DNA of 16,905 nt from Johnsonella ignava ATCC 51276 (GTDB lineage Bacteria > Bacillota > Clostridia > Lachnospirales > Lachnospiraceae). The stretch is from contig NZ_JH378829.1 of the NCBI RefSeq assembly GCF_000235445.1, positions 30,467 through 47,371 on the forward strand, read 5' to 3'. Below are positions 6,205-13,927 of this stretch, in pieces. Position 1 is the first letter of the stretch. Each line of letters opens with the position of its first letter. The translations under genes and the position numbers were made by a program. The notes under the pieces are model-generated. The model was not told the DNA's origin. It was given only the letters and a program-made list of their open reading frames with translations, and searched no databases.

Positions 6205-9036
6205 TTAACTCTTTAATTTTAATCCCTTTTTTATATACTTTCCGGTATATGAAATTTTCGACACAGCAACTTCCTCAGGGGTACCCTCTGCAATTACCCT
6301 ACCGCCTCCTTCTCCACCCTCAGGTCCCATATCTATAATATAATCTGCACATCTTATTACGTCAAGATTATGTTCTATAACTACAACTGTATTTCCACTT
6401 TCTGAAAGTCTCCTTAATATATCTGTAAGTTTGTGAACATCGGCAAAATGAAGACCTGTAGTGGGTTCATCAAGTATATATATAGTTTTTCCTGTAGCCC
6501 GTTTTGAAAGTTCCGATGCAAGCTTGATTCTTTGTGCCTCGCCCCCGCTTAATTCTGTTGAAGGCTGACCAAGTCTTATATATGAAAGTCCTACATCATA
6601 AAGGGTCTGCATCTTTCTACTTACAGTAGGTATGTTTTCAAAAAAATCAAGAGCCTCCTCAACTGTCATATTAAGTACATCATAGATAGATTTTCCTTTA
6701 TATTTTACATCAAGGGTTTCACGATTGTAACGCTTTCCTCGGCATACCTCACAGGGTACATACACATCAGGCAGAAAATGCATCTCTATCTTTATTATAC
6801 CATCTCCGCTGCATGCCTCACACCGTCCTCCTTTTACATTAAAACTGAAACGTCCTTTTTTATATCCCTTTGCCTTTGCCTCCTGAGTTGCGGCAAAAAG
6901 ATCACGTATCATATCAAATACTCCTGTGTAGGTCGCAGGATTTGACCTTGGGGTTCGTCCTATAGGCGACTGATCTATCGCTATCACCTTATCAAGCTGA
7001 TTTATACCATCTATGCCTTTATGCTTTCCTGCTATTGTATATGCACGATTCAGTTTTTTTGCAAGGCTTTTATACAAAATTTCATTTACAAGTGAAGACT
7101 TGCCTGAACCTGAAACTCCCGTTACACAGGTCATTATACCAAGAGGTATATCAACATCTATATTCTTAAGATTATTTTCCTCTGCCCCCTTTACTTTAAG
7201 CCATCCGGCAGGTTCTCTTCTTGTCTGAGGAACCGGGATTTTCAGCTCTCCTGACAGATATTTTCCTGTAATTGATTCAGGATTTTTCATAATCTCCCCG
7301 GCATTTCCGCATGCCACTACTCTGCCGCCATGTTCACCCGCACCCGGACCTATATCAACTATATAATCCGCCTCTCTGATAGTATCCTCATCATGTTCAA
7401 CCACAAGTACGGAATTGCCAAGATCCCTCAGATGCTTAAGTGTTGCAAGAAGTTTATCATTATCTCTCTGGTGAAGTCCTATACTGGGCTCATCAAGTAT
7501 ATAGGCGACACCCACAAGCCCTGAACCGATCTGAGTTGCAAGCCTTATCCTCTGTGCCTCTCCACCGCTTAAAGTTCCTGTCGCTCTGGTAAGGCTCAAA
7601 TAATCAAGTCCCACATCTATAAGAAAAGAAAGTCTTGCCTTTATTTCCTTTATAACAAGTGAACCTATTGCCTGCTGCATCTCAGTCAGTATAAGTCCGT
7701 CCATAAATTCTTTAAACTTTACTATTGAAACATTTATGGCATCATATATGTTTTTTCCGCCTATTGTTACTGCCAGTGCCTCTTTCTTAAGTCTTTTTCC
7801 ATTACAGCTTTTGCAGGGCGATATCCTCATATACTGTTCATATTCCGCCTTTGAACTCTCTGAAAATGTTTCCTTATAACGCCTTTCAACATTTCTTATA
7901 AGTCCCTCAAATACGGTAGGATATACTCCTGTTCCTCTTTGCCCTGAGTAATGTACATCAACCTCCCTGTCAGTACCGTATATAAGCATGTCATGGATAT
8001 TTTGCGGATATTCTTCAAAAGGTGTATCAAGATCAAAGTTAAATTCCCTGCATAATGCCCTCAGCATAGCATTTGTATAGCTTTTTTTATCATTGCAGCT
8101 CTGCCAGCCAAGAACTGTTATCGCCCCTTCATTTATACTGAGACTTTTGTCAGGTATCATAAGATCCTCATCAAATTCCATAGTATAACCGAGACCTATA
8201 CAGTCAGGACAGGCACCAAATGGATTGTTAAATGAAAACGTTCTAGGTTCGACCTCCTCTATGGATATGCCGCAATCAGGACAGGCGAAATTCTGTGAAA
8301 AGCTTATCCTCTCACCATCTGTTATATCAGCTGCCGCATACCCCTCTCCAAGTACAAGTGCCGCCTCAAGCGAGTCAGTAAGCCTCTTTTCAATGCCTTC
8401 CTTTATAACAAGCCTATCAACCACTATATCTATACTGTGTTTTATATTTTTGTCTAATGATATATCTTCAGTAAGTTCATACATGCTGTTATCTATAATA
8501 GCTCTTACATATCCGCTTTTTCGTGCCTGTGAAAGCACCTTTTCATGCCTGCCTTTTTTTCCTTTTACCACAGGGGCAAGCAACTGAAATTTTGTTTTAG
8601 AAGGAAGTTCCATAATCCTGTCAACCATCTGATCTATACTCTGTTTATATATCTCTTTTCCGCATTTTGGACAGTGGATAATACCTATCCTTGCATATAA
8701 AAGTCTAAGATAATCATATATTTCAGTAACAGTACCGACTGTAGATCTGGGATTTCTGTTTGTTGATTTTTGATCTATTGAAATAGCCGGTGAAAGTCCT
8801 TCTATACTCTCAACATCAGGCTTTTCCATCTGCCCTAAAAACATTCTCGCATATGAGGAAAGAGATTCCATATATCTTCTCTGTCCCTCAGCATAGATTG
8901 TATCAAAAGCAAGTGAGGACTTTCCGGAACCTGAAAGCCCTGTAAGTACCACCAATTCACCTCTTGGTATGTCCAGTGATACATTTTTTAAATTATGCTC
9001 ATTTGCACCCCTTATTTTAATATATTTTTTTTCCAC
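6205..9036 (-). CDS. uvrA: Excinuclease ABC subunit A
   Basis: UvrA recognises bulky DNA lesions and loads UvrB in nucleotide excision repair. The 943-residue length is normal and the frame is uninterrupted. It has two ABC ATPase modules: the first Walker A is GLSGSGKSS at 33-41, with signature LSGGEAQRIRLATQ; the second Walker A is GVSGSGKSSL near 640, with signature LSGGEAQRIKLASEL. Zinc-binding CxxC pairs are at HCPKCG (C122, C125), CPDCG/CPDC in the insertion, and CEACSGDG/CEVCRG in the second module. The start is a GTG at 9036. A GGAG lies 11 bases upstream, but a TATAAT box lies almost at the start, so a leaderless message is possible. The guaA start follows within 36 bases. No LexA-type box was seen upstream. 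Confidence 0.98.
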   Translation of the reverse strand: MEKKYIKIRGANEHNLKNVSLDIPRGELVVLTGLSGSGKSSLAFDTIYAEGQRRYMESLSSYARMFLGQMEKPDVESIEGLSPAISIDQKSTNRNPRSTVGTVTEIYDYLRLLYARIGIIHCPKCGKEIYKQSIDQMVDRIMELPSKTKFQLLAPVVKGKKGRHEKVLSQARKSGYVRAIIDNSMYELTEDISLDKNIKHSIDIVVDRLVIKEGIEKRLTDSLEAALVLGEGYAAADITDGERISFSQNFACPDCGISIEEVEPRTFSFNNPFGACPDCIGLGYTMEFDEDLMIPDKSLSINEGAITVLGWQSCNDKKSYTNAMLRALCREFNFDLDTPFEEYPQNIHDMLIYGTDREVDVHYSGQRGTGVYPTVFEGLIRNVERRYKETFSESSKAEYEQYMRISPCKSCNGKRLKKEALAVTIGGKNIYDAINVSIVKFKEFMDGLILTEMQQAIGSLVIKEIKARLSFLIDVGLDYLSLTRATGTLSGGEAQRIRLATQIGSGLVGVAYILDEPSIGLHQRDNDKLLATLKHLRDLGNSVLVVEHDEDTIREADYIVDIGPGAGEHGGRVVACGNAGEIMKNPESITGKYLSGELKIPVPQTRREPAGWLKVKGAEENNLKNIDVDIPLGIMTCVTGVSGSGKSSLVNEILYKSLAKKLNRAYTIAGKHKGIDGINQLDKVIAIDQSPIGRTPRSNPATYTGVFDMIRDLFAATQEAKAKGYKKGRFSFNVKGGRCEACSGDGIIKIEMHFLPDVYVPCEVCRGKRYNRETLDVKYKGKSIYDVLNMTVEEALDFFENIPTVSRKMQTLYDVGLSYIRLGQPSTELSGGEAQRIKLASELSKRATGKTIYILDEPTTGLHFADVHKLTDILRRLSESGNTVVVIEHNLDVIRCADYIIDMGPEGGEGGGRVIAEGTPEEVAVSKISYTGKYIKKGLKLKS

Positions 9037-9040
9037 CTGT

Positions 9041-9070
9041 ATTATAACTCCATATTTTTAGATTTAATAA
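9041..9070 (-). promoter_or_regulatory. Candidate uvrA promoter close to the start codon
   Basis: TATAAT (9046-9041) lies 18 bases downstream of a TTATTA -35-like hexamer (9070-9065) on the minus strand. The predicted transcription start would fall at or next to the GTG start codon. The -35 box is a poor match, so another promoter further upstream in 9100-9369 may exist. Confidence 0.45.
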
Positions 9071-9182
9071 ACAAGTTATGCTCTCTCCAATCATTCAGCT
9101 TTTATTTTTTATTTAACCTTCTTTTTAAAACAACTGTTTATTCCTCGTTTATAGAAGAATTTAAAGAAATATCTGCTGATAG

Positions 9183-9241
9183 TTTTTCCGGATAGCTGTT
9201 GTTACAGACATCTATTTTTCCTGATATACTTTTTCCAGATA
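9183..9241. repeat. Three TTTTTCCNGATA repeats upstream of uvrA
   Basis: The motif occurs at 9183-9194 (CGG centre), 9215-9226 (CTG) and 9230-9241 (CAG), differing only at the N position. The copies are in the same orientation at intervals of 32 and 15 bases. They lie in the 333-base gene-free stretch between the uvrA start and the ABC-operon terminator, where nothing else was recognised. Confidence 0.6.
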
Positions 9242-9369
9242 TCCGTTTATTCCTCACTTTTGGTAAAGAGCCTTGATATACCGCATCATATTATAACACA
9301 GTAAATATTAAAGTTCAGTATGTTTTATTATAAAACCAAAACATATGTTTTCCCATATATAAAAATAAA

Positions 9370-9394
9370 GATCCGGTCTTTAAAAAACCGGATC
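9370..9394 (-). terminator. Rho-independent terminator of amino-acid ABC operon
   Basis: GATCCGGT (9370-9377) and ACCGGATC (9387-9394) form a perfect 8-bp stem with a nine-base loop. On the minus strand it is followed by TTTATTTTTAT, giving a good T-tail 35 bases after the ATPase gene stop. Confidence 0.9.
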
Positions 9395-9428
9395 ACAACA
9401 TACAGACTTTTAAATCTGTACTGAAATC

Positions 9429-10220
9429 TTATTTAAGTACCTTGCCAAGGAAACTTTTAAGTCTGGGACTGACAGGGTTTGAAAAAAACTCATCAGGTCG
9501 ATTTTCTTCTATAAATTCTCCCCTATCAAGAAATACAACCCTATTTGCTACTTCCTTGGCAAATCCCATCTCATGAGTTACAACTACCATGCTCATATCG
9601 GTTTTTGCCAAATCACTCATAACACTAAGCACCTCTCCTACCATCTCAGGATCAAGTGCCGAAGTCGGTTCATCAAAAAGCATTACATCCGGCTTCATAC
9701 AAAGTGCTCTTACTATGGCAATCCTCTGCTGTTGACCTCCTGAAAGCTGTGAAGGATAAAATTCGGCTCTGTCTGCAAGGCCAACTCTTTTAAGCAGCTG
9801 CTCTGCATATTCATGTGCCTCTTCTTCACTCTTTCCTTGCAGCTTTACAGGTGCAAGCGTCAGGTTTTTAATAACATTCATATGCGGAAAAAGATTAAAC
9901 TGCTGGAAAACCATCCCCATCCTCTGCCTATGTTTATCTATATCCACATTTTTTTGACATATATCTTCACCATCAAATATTATACTTCCTGAGCTTGGTT
10001 CTTCAATTCTATTAAGGCATCTTAAAAAAGTTGACTTTCCTGAACCTGAAGGACCTATGATACATACTACATCGCCCTTATATATATCAAGAGTAATCCC
10101 CTTAAGAACCTCCGTTCTGCCAAATTGTTTAGTCAGCTTTTCTACATGCAGCAGCACATTTCTATCATTTTCAGCAAATGCCTTAGTTTTGATATCTGTA
10201 TTAATTTTATCTTCCTGCAT
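9429..10220 (-). CDS. Polar amino-acid ABC transporter ATP-binding protein
   Basis: The cytoplasmic ATPase of a polar amino-acid uptake system (GlnQ/HisP-like), 263 residues. Walker A GPSGSGKST is at 56-64, Q-loop glutamine near 106 in VFQQFNLFPH, signature LSGGQQQ from 159, Walker B MLFDE at 180-184 and H-loop His216 in VVVTHEMGFA. The first ~22 residues precede the usual family start and are hydrophilic; such an extension is uncommon. The ATG at 10220 follows AAGGGGG and is preferred to an in-frame TTG at 10238 that overlaps this ribosome site. The gene overlaps the permease stop by 14 bases, so translation is probably coupled. The exact amino acid cannot be read from sequence. Confidence 0.95.
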   Translation of the reverse strand: MQEDKINTDIKTKAFAENDRNVLLHVEKLTKQFGRTEVLKGITLDIYKGDVVCIIGPSGSGKSTFLRCLNRIEEPSSGSIIFDGEDICQKNVDIDKHRQRMGMVFQQFNLFPHMNVIKNLTLAPVKLQGKSEEEAHEYAEQLLKRVGLADRAEFYPSQLSGGQQQRIAIVRALCMKPDVMLFDEPTSALDPEMVGEVLSVMSDLAKTDMSMVVVTHEMGFAKEVANRVVFLDRGEFIEENRPDEFFSNPVSPRLKSFLGKVLK

Positions 10221-10899
10221 GTGAAAGCCCCCTTTCAATTATATTTACCACATAGCTTAGACCCAGTACAAGTATAAGATATATAAGTGCTACCGCTATA
10301 AGCGGCATAAATGCTGAATAAGTTTTTGATCTTATTATATCAGCAGCCTTTGTAAGGTCTATAAGTGCTATATACCCCGCAACTGAAGTCTCCTTGAGCA
10401 AAACTATAAATTCATTGGCAAGTGTAGGTATTATATTTTTAATCGCCTGAGGCATTATTATATAGCGCATGGTCTGATTATAATTAAATCCAAGACTTCT
10501 ACCTGCCTCAAACTGCCCTTTAGATATTGACTGTATGCCGGCACGAAATATCTCAGACTGATATGCACCTGAATTAATACCAAATGCTATGACTGCAACG
10601 AGTGTTTTATCAACCTTCATACTGCCAAATACTATAAAGTATATTATAAGTAGCTGTATCGTTACAGGAGTACCTCTAATCACCGCTATGTAGATGTTGC
10701 ATATAGCATTCAGCAGCCTGAGTTTTTTGGTATGCTCATATTTACTCCTTATCATAGCTGATGAAGCCCCCAGTAAAAGACCTATAATTACCGCAAAAAA
10801 TGTAATTATAAGTGTTACCTTAAGACCGCCTGTGAGATAATGCCACCTGCCGTCCTTTATAAAATTAAGTATAAACTGTTTTTTTAAATCTTCCCACAT
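10207..10899 (-). CDS. Polar amino-acid ABC transporter permease
   Basis: A 230-residue inner-membrane permease of the His/Glu/Gln/Arg/opine (HisM) family. Hydrophobic spans are visible in LKVTLIITFFAVIIGLLLG, in the segment around IQLLIIYFIVFG, around LVAVIAFGINSGAY, and near the C-terminus (MPLIAVALIYLILVLGLSYVV). The family signature region includes VIRGTPVTIQL, and the EAA loop reads EAGRSLGFNYNQTMRYIIMPQAI. The ATG at 10899 follows GGAAG at six bases and is preferred to the TTG at 10905. A single permease gene implies a homodimer in the membrane. It lies between the binding protein (58-64 base gap) and the ATPase (14-base overlap). Confidence 0.95.
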   Translation of the reverse strand: MWEDLKKQFILNFIKDGRWHYLTGGLKVTLIITFFAVIIGLLLGASSAMIRSKYEHTKKLRLLNAICNIYIAVIRGTPVTIQLLIIYFIVFGSMKVDKTLVAVIAFGINSGAYQSEIFRAGIQSISKGQFEAGRSLGFNYNQTMRYIIMPQAIKNIIPTLANEFIVLLKETSVAGYIALIDLTKAADIIRSKTYSAFMPLIAVALIYLILVLGLSYVVNIIERGLSHAGR

Positions 10900-10963
10900 A
10901 TACAACTTCCTTATAGAAATCCTGTTTTAATTAAATCAGTGCCTTAATTTCAGAAGTATTTCA

Positions 10964-11833
10964 CTATTCTGCCTTTATATATTTTTTAACTATTTCCTTA
11001 ATCTTACCCTCACTTTCAAGTTCAGCAAGCGCTTTGTCAATCTGTGTAAGAAGCTCCTTGTTTCCCTTTTTAACAGCAATAGCATATTCTTCTTTAGCAA
11101 ATGCAGTATCAAGTATTTTTATACCTGAAGTATCTTTTATAAGTGCCTTGGCAGTTTCTTCATCAATTATAACTGCATCAACCTTGTTCTGAATAAGGGA
11201 CTGAACCGCATCAACACCTTTATTGTAAGATTCAATGTTTGCATCCTTTACACCCTCTGCAAGAATTGCACCGGTAGTACCCTCCTGTACACCAATAGTC
11301 TTTTTCTCAAGATGTTCAGGTTTTGCTATATCAGAATTATCTTTTACTATAATTACCTGCACTGTATCTGCGTAAGTTTTTGAAAAATCAACATTCTGCT
11401 TTCTTTCTTCAGTAACCGACATTCCTGCCATAACCATATCCGCTTTTCCTGAAATAACCTCAGGAATAACAGCTGAAAATGCCACATCCTCTATCTCAAG
11501 TTCAAGTCCCAGCTTTTTAGCTATCTCACCCGCTATTTCGGCATCAATTCCTACTATATCATCACCCTCATGAAATTCATAAGGCGGAAACTCAGCATTT
11601 GTAGCCATTATAAGCTTGCCTTTTTTAACTGTTTGTAAGCTGCCCGCATCTGAAGTATCTCCTTTTGCATCAGACTTATCATCAGCTGTATTTTTACTGT
11701 CCGAAGCACCGCTTTGCATCTCAGATTTAGTATCTGAAGGCTGACTCTGGGTTGAGCTCTGATTTGAACTGCATGCTGTAATCATAAATACCGCAAGTCC
11801 TGCCGCTGCCATTAAAATAAGTATTTTTTTCAT
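10964..11833 (-). CDS. Amino-acid ABC transporter substrate-binding lipoprotein
   Basis: A 289-residue family 3 solute-binding protein that captures a polar amino acid outside the membrane. The N-terminus is a lipoprotein signal peptide: MKK, a hydrophobic core, then ITAC with lipidated Cys21. Residues 22-67 form a Ser/Asp/Lys/Gln-rich linker that tethers the mature domain. The SBP_bac_3 domain begins at KKGKLIMATNAEFPPYEF and contains GIDAEIAGEIAKKLG and SGKADMVMAGMSVTEERK, including the arginine that usually contacts the substrate carboxylate. The ATG at 11833 follows GGGAGG. It is the first gene of the operon, with a clear promoter at 11869-11896. Specificity (glutamine, histidine, arginine, cystine) is unresolved. 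Confidence 0.95.
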   Translation of the reverse strand: MKKILILMAAAGLAVFMITACSSNQSSTQSQPSDTKSEMQSGASDSKNTADDKSDAKGDTSDAGSLQTVKKGKLIMATNAEFPPYEFHEGDDIVGIDAEIAGEIAKKLGLELEIEDVAFSAVIPEVISGKADMVMAGMSVTEERKQNVDFSKTYADTVQVIIVKDNSDIAKPEHLEKKTIGVQEGTTGAILAEGVKDANIESYNKGVDAVQSLIQNKVDAVIIDEETAKALIKDTSGIKILDTAFAKEEYAIAVKKGNKELLTQIDKALAELESEGKIKEIVKKYIKAE

Positions 11834-11868
11834 AAAAATATTCCTCCCTTTATAAATTGTTTTTTATA

Positions 11869-11896
11869 ATTATACATGTTTTTGTATAAAAATCAA
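11869..11896 (-). promoter_or_regulatory. Promoter of amino-acid ABC operon
   Basis: On the minus strand TTGATT (11896-11891) and a perfect TATAAT (11874-11869) are separated by 16 bases. The predicted transcript starts about 30 bases before the lipoprotein start, leaving no room for a T-box or riboswitch. Confidence 0.75.
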
Positions 11897-11960
11897 GTCT
11901 TTTTATTAAATTATACAAGATATATACATAAACATATTTGTACGCTTAATTTTTACTCAT

Positions 11961-12021
11961 TAAATTTGGATTTGACATACCTACATGAAAGCCGGCATTT
12001 AGCCCTACAAAACCAAATTTA
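11961..12021. repeat. Long-stem structured intergenic element
   Basis: TAAATTTGGATTTG (11961-11974) pairs with CAAAACCAAATTTA (12008-12021) with a single A-A mismatch, a stem of 13 pairs in 14. The 33-base interior holds a further GGC-ATTTA-GCC hairpin. It lies between the dps terminator and the ABC promoter, in a 280-base stretch without a gene. It matches no riboswitch class I can recall. Confidence 0.5.
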
Positions 12022-12036
12022 CTTTTACAACTAACC

Positions 12037-12063
12037 GTATATTTCGTATATTCAGTATATTCA
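12037..12063. repeat. Three tandem 9-bp units
   Basis: GTATATTTC, GTATATTCA and GTATATTCA follow one another without gaps, just outside the dps terminator. They could be a simple-sequence expansion or spaced binding sites. Confidence 0.6.
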
Positions 12064-12070
12064 TAAAAAA

Positions 12071-12101
12071 ACAGTGTACTGCATAAGCTGCAATACACTG
12101 T
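12071..12101 (-). terminator. Rho-independent terminator of dps
   Basis: ACAGTGTACTGCA (12071-12083) pairs with TGCAATACACTGT (12089-12101) with one mismatch and a five-base loop. On the minus strand it is followed by seven T residues, 12 bases beyond the dps stop. Confidence 0.92.
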
Positions 12102-12113
12102 CAATATATGTTG

Positions 12114-12554
12114 TTATTCTACATATGATTTAAGCATCCAGTCAAGTTTCTGGTATTCTTTAAGATATCCATTAAACATATCTGAAGTAACCTTATCGCC
12201 TTCATCATCTGCAAGATCAGCAATCTCCTTTGTGTCCTTTATCCAATACTCGACATCTTTTAAAAGTATCTTAACAGCATCAACACTTGATACGGGAACA
12301 TCATCAAGCTCTTTAACTGCCGTAGCTGACAGAGCTTTTTTAAAGCTTGCAATAGGTGATTCACCCAATGATAAAAGCCTCTCAGCAACTTCATCAAGTA
12401 TCTCTGCCGCCTGATCATACAGCTCCTCAAATTTTGCATGAAGTGTAAAAAAGCTCTTGCCCTTTACATACCAGTGAAGATTGTGAAGCTTGATATACAT
12501 TACTTCCTGATTTGCAAGATAAACATTCATTTTGTCGTTTAATTTTTTACTCAT
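12114..12554 (-). CDS. dps: Dps-family ferritin-like DNA/iron protection protein
   Basis: A 146-residue Dps-type miniferritin that oxidises and stores iron using peroxide, as a dodecamer in the cytoplasm, some members also binding DNA. The inter-subunit ferroxidase ligands are all visible with family spacing: His27 (NLHWYVKG), His39 (FTLHAKFEELYD), Asp54 and Glu58 (ILDEVAERLLSLG). The N-terminus is short, with only a few lysines, so DNA binding is uncertain. The ATG at 12554 follows GGAGG at eight bases. The upstream in-frame ATG at 12569 is part of ATGGAGG and lacks its own ribosome site. The gene stands alone, with its own promoter, a 125-base leader bearing a strong palindrome, and a terminator. 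No PerR-type box was recognised. Confidence 0.95.
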   Translation of the reverse strand: MSKKLNDKMNVYLANQEVMYIKLHNLHWYVKGKSFFTLHAKFEELYDQAAEILDEVAERLLSLGESPIASFKKALSATAVKELDDVPVSSVDAVKILLKDVEYWIKDTKEIADLADDEGDKVTSDMFNGYLKEYQKLDWMLKSYVE

Positions 12555-12650
12555 TATATTTTCCTCCATTAAATTAAAATATATTATTTATATATATATT
12601 CTATATATTTATTAAACTAAAGAATAGCGATGTATAGCTATCTTATAGAT

Positions 12651-12675
12651 GAAAACAGTATTAATTACTGTTTTC
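12651..12675. promoter_or_regulatory. Palindrome in dps leader, candidate operator
   Basis: GAAAACAGTA (12651-12660) and TACTGTTTTC (12666-12675) form a perfect 10-bp dyad around TTAAT. It lies roughly 5-30 bases downstream of the predicted dps transcription start. It does not match PerR, Fur, Rex, LexA or CcpA consensus sequences known to me. It could be a repressor site or a 5' mRNA hairpin, or less likely a weak terminator for the CPBP gene upstream. Confidence 0.6.
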
Positions 12676-12685
12676 TATACACCAT

Positions 12686-12713
12686 ATTCTATCACATTAT
12701 GTATAAAAGTCAA
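12686..12713 (-). promoter_or_regulatory. dps promoter
   Basis: On the minus strand TTGACT (12713-12708) and TAGAAT (12691-12686) are 16 bases apart, and a TG one base before the -10 box makes it an extended -10 promoter. The leader to the dps start is about 125 bases. Confidence 0.75.
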
Positions 12714-12855
12714 GCAAAATAATTGCACAAAATTTAATGTTATTTGAGCTTATTTTTGCCAAATTGCAGATAGTCATACCTTTTAGATATATTAAATCTC
12801 ATAGAATCACTTACAAACTGACTCCCGGATACTGTAAACAATACTTTTGTATATA

Positions 12856-13713
12856 TTAAATCTTATTTAATCCATCTACAGTATCATTTTTATTTTCCTT
12901 ACACGGCATATCGTTATATCTGTATTTTGACATATTATACACTATTACAAGCATAGGTATAATCATTATATAGGATATATAACTTATAGCGGCATTGTTA
13001 ATATCAGTGTCAAGGAAAGGTGGTAGAGTTGAAAGCAGGTTATTTACTATATGTACAAATATTGTATATTTAAGCGACCTTGTTCTATAATATATTATCC
13101 CAAGCACTATGCCTATAAAAGCGGTATATACCATCTGTACAGGTTCTCCATGCCATATTCCGAAAGTTATACCTGAAACTATAATTGCTGCGGTACTTGA
13201 ACCTAATTCTTCAATATAATTATATATAAGCCCTCTAAATACAATTTCTTCAAATATAGGACCTGCAATTACAACCGATATAAACACCCATATATATGGT
13301 TCACTGTCAATACCGGACCATGACTCCTTAAAATTATCCATACTTTCAGATATTACAGCCACATTCCCAAGTATTTTACTTAAAAATGTGAGCCACAGCA
13401 TCGCAATTCCGCCTACTCCAAAAGCTGCTACCGAAAGTGCAGGCATCAAAGAAAGCTGGTTTTCATGTTTTTTATTCCCAAATCTTGTAATGAACCATAT
13501 ACCAAACAAAGGTACCATAAAACAGCAAAATAAGGCATCCAGAAAAAAATTATTATTTGAAGCCCATTCCGTAATATCAATCCCCAATGCGCTCGAAACA
13601 ACCAACATTATACTGTAAAAAACATCCGTTAACAGAGATGTACTTACTAAAATAAAAACTACTAAAATTATATTATCTATATCTTTCTTTGTTCTGTCAT
13701 CAAACATATCCAT
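12856..13713 (-). CDS. CPBP-family intramembrane glutamic endopeptidase (Abi/CAAX-like)
   Basis: A 285-residue multi-pass membrane protein with about seven hydrophobic segments. It carries all CPBP motifs: EExxxR at E155-E156-R160 (PIFEEIVFRG), FxxxH ending at H188 (ITFGIWHG), and HxxxN at H221-N225 (VHIVNN). Family members are membrane proteases related to Rce1; bacterial ones act in prenyl-protein-like or bacteriocin self-immunity processing, but most have unknown substrates. The ATG at 13713 follows AAGGA. The gene stands alone, transcribed from a promoter at 13764-13793 and divergent from selD. No bacteriocin precursor or quorum peptide gene was seen nearby, so an immunity role is not supported here. 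Confidence 0.93.
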   Translation of the reverse strand: MDMFDDRTKKDIDNIILVVFILVSTSLLTDVFYSIMLVVSSALGIDITEWASNNNFFLDALFCCFMVPLFGIWFITRFGNKKHENQLSLMPALSVAAFGVGGIAMLWLTFLSKILGNVAVISESMDNFKESWSGIDSEPYIWVFISVVIAGPIFEEIVFRGLIYNYIEELGSSTAAIIVSGITFGIWHGEPVQMVYTAFIGIVLGIIYYRTRSLKYTIFVHIVNNLLSTLPPFLDTDINNAAISYISYIMIIPMLVIVYNMSKYRYNDMPCKENKNDTVDGLNKI

Positions 13714-13763
13714 ATATTCCTTATATTATAACCCCGTCAAATCCTTGACCTTTATACAGAGTT

Positions 13764-13793
13764 ATTATAACAGATATATATAATTTATTGCAA
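13764..13793 (-). promoter_or_regulatory. Promoter of CPBP protease gene
   Basis: TTGCAA (13793-13788) and TATAAT (13769-13764) are 18 bases apart on the minus strand, with TG one base before the -10 box (TGTTATAAT). The leader is about 45 bases. Confidence 0.65.
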
Positions 13794-13876
13794 TAAGCTA
13801 AAAATGGTTTTTATTTTTTATTTGCTTTATGTAACGATTTATTATATTATATGAAATGGCATGTATTATCTGCCTT

Positions 13877-13905
13877 TTAACAAAAATAATTATAAATTAT
13901 ATTAT
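13877..13905 (+). promoter_or_regulatory. Candidate selD promoter
   Basis: TTAACA (13877-13882) and TATTAT (13900-13905) are separated by 17 bases on the plus strand, with the ribosome site AAGGATGG starting a few bases beyond. The surrounding DNA is extremely A+T rich, so chance matches are likely. Confidence 0.5.
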
Positions 13906-13927
13906 ATATATAAGGATGGATTTTTCA

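Noticed and set aside
6257..6263. Spo0A box (TTCGACA)
   Set aside because: It lies inside uvrA coding sequence, a chance match with no promoter nearby.
7013..8587. Several plus-strand frames inside uvrA
   Set aside because: They lie antisense to a well-conserved uvrA frame, lack ribosome sites, and read as low-information reverse translations.
9037..9369. LexA (SOS) box upstream of uvrA
   Set aside because: No CGAAC-N4-GTTCG-like dyad is present in this stretch.
11834..11870. T-box or amino-acid riboswitch controlling the ABC operon
   Set aside because: The predicted leader is only about 30 bases, too short for any such element.
12555..12720. PerR or Fur box upstream of dps
   Set aside because: The main palindrome lacks the TTATAAT-N-ATTATAA or GATAAT patterns.
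12856..13713. CPBP protease as part of a bacteriocin immunity or phage defence cluster
   Set aside because: No precursor peptide, exporter or other defence gene lies nearby, and the neighbours are housekeeping genes.
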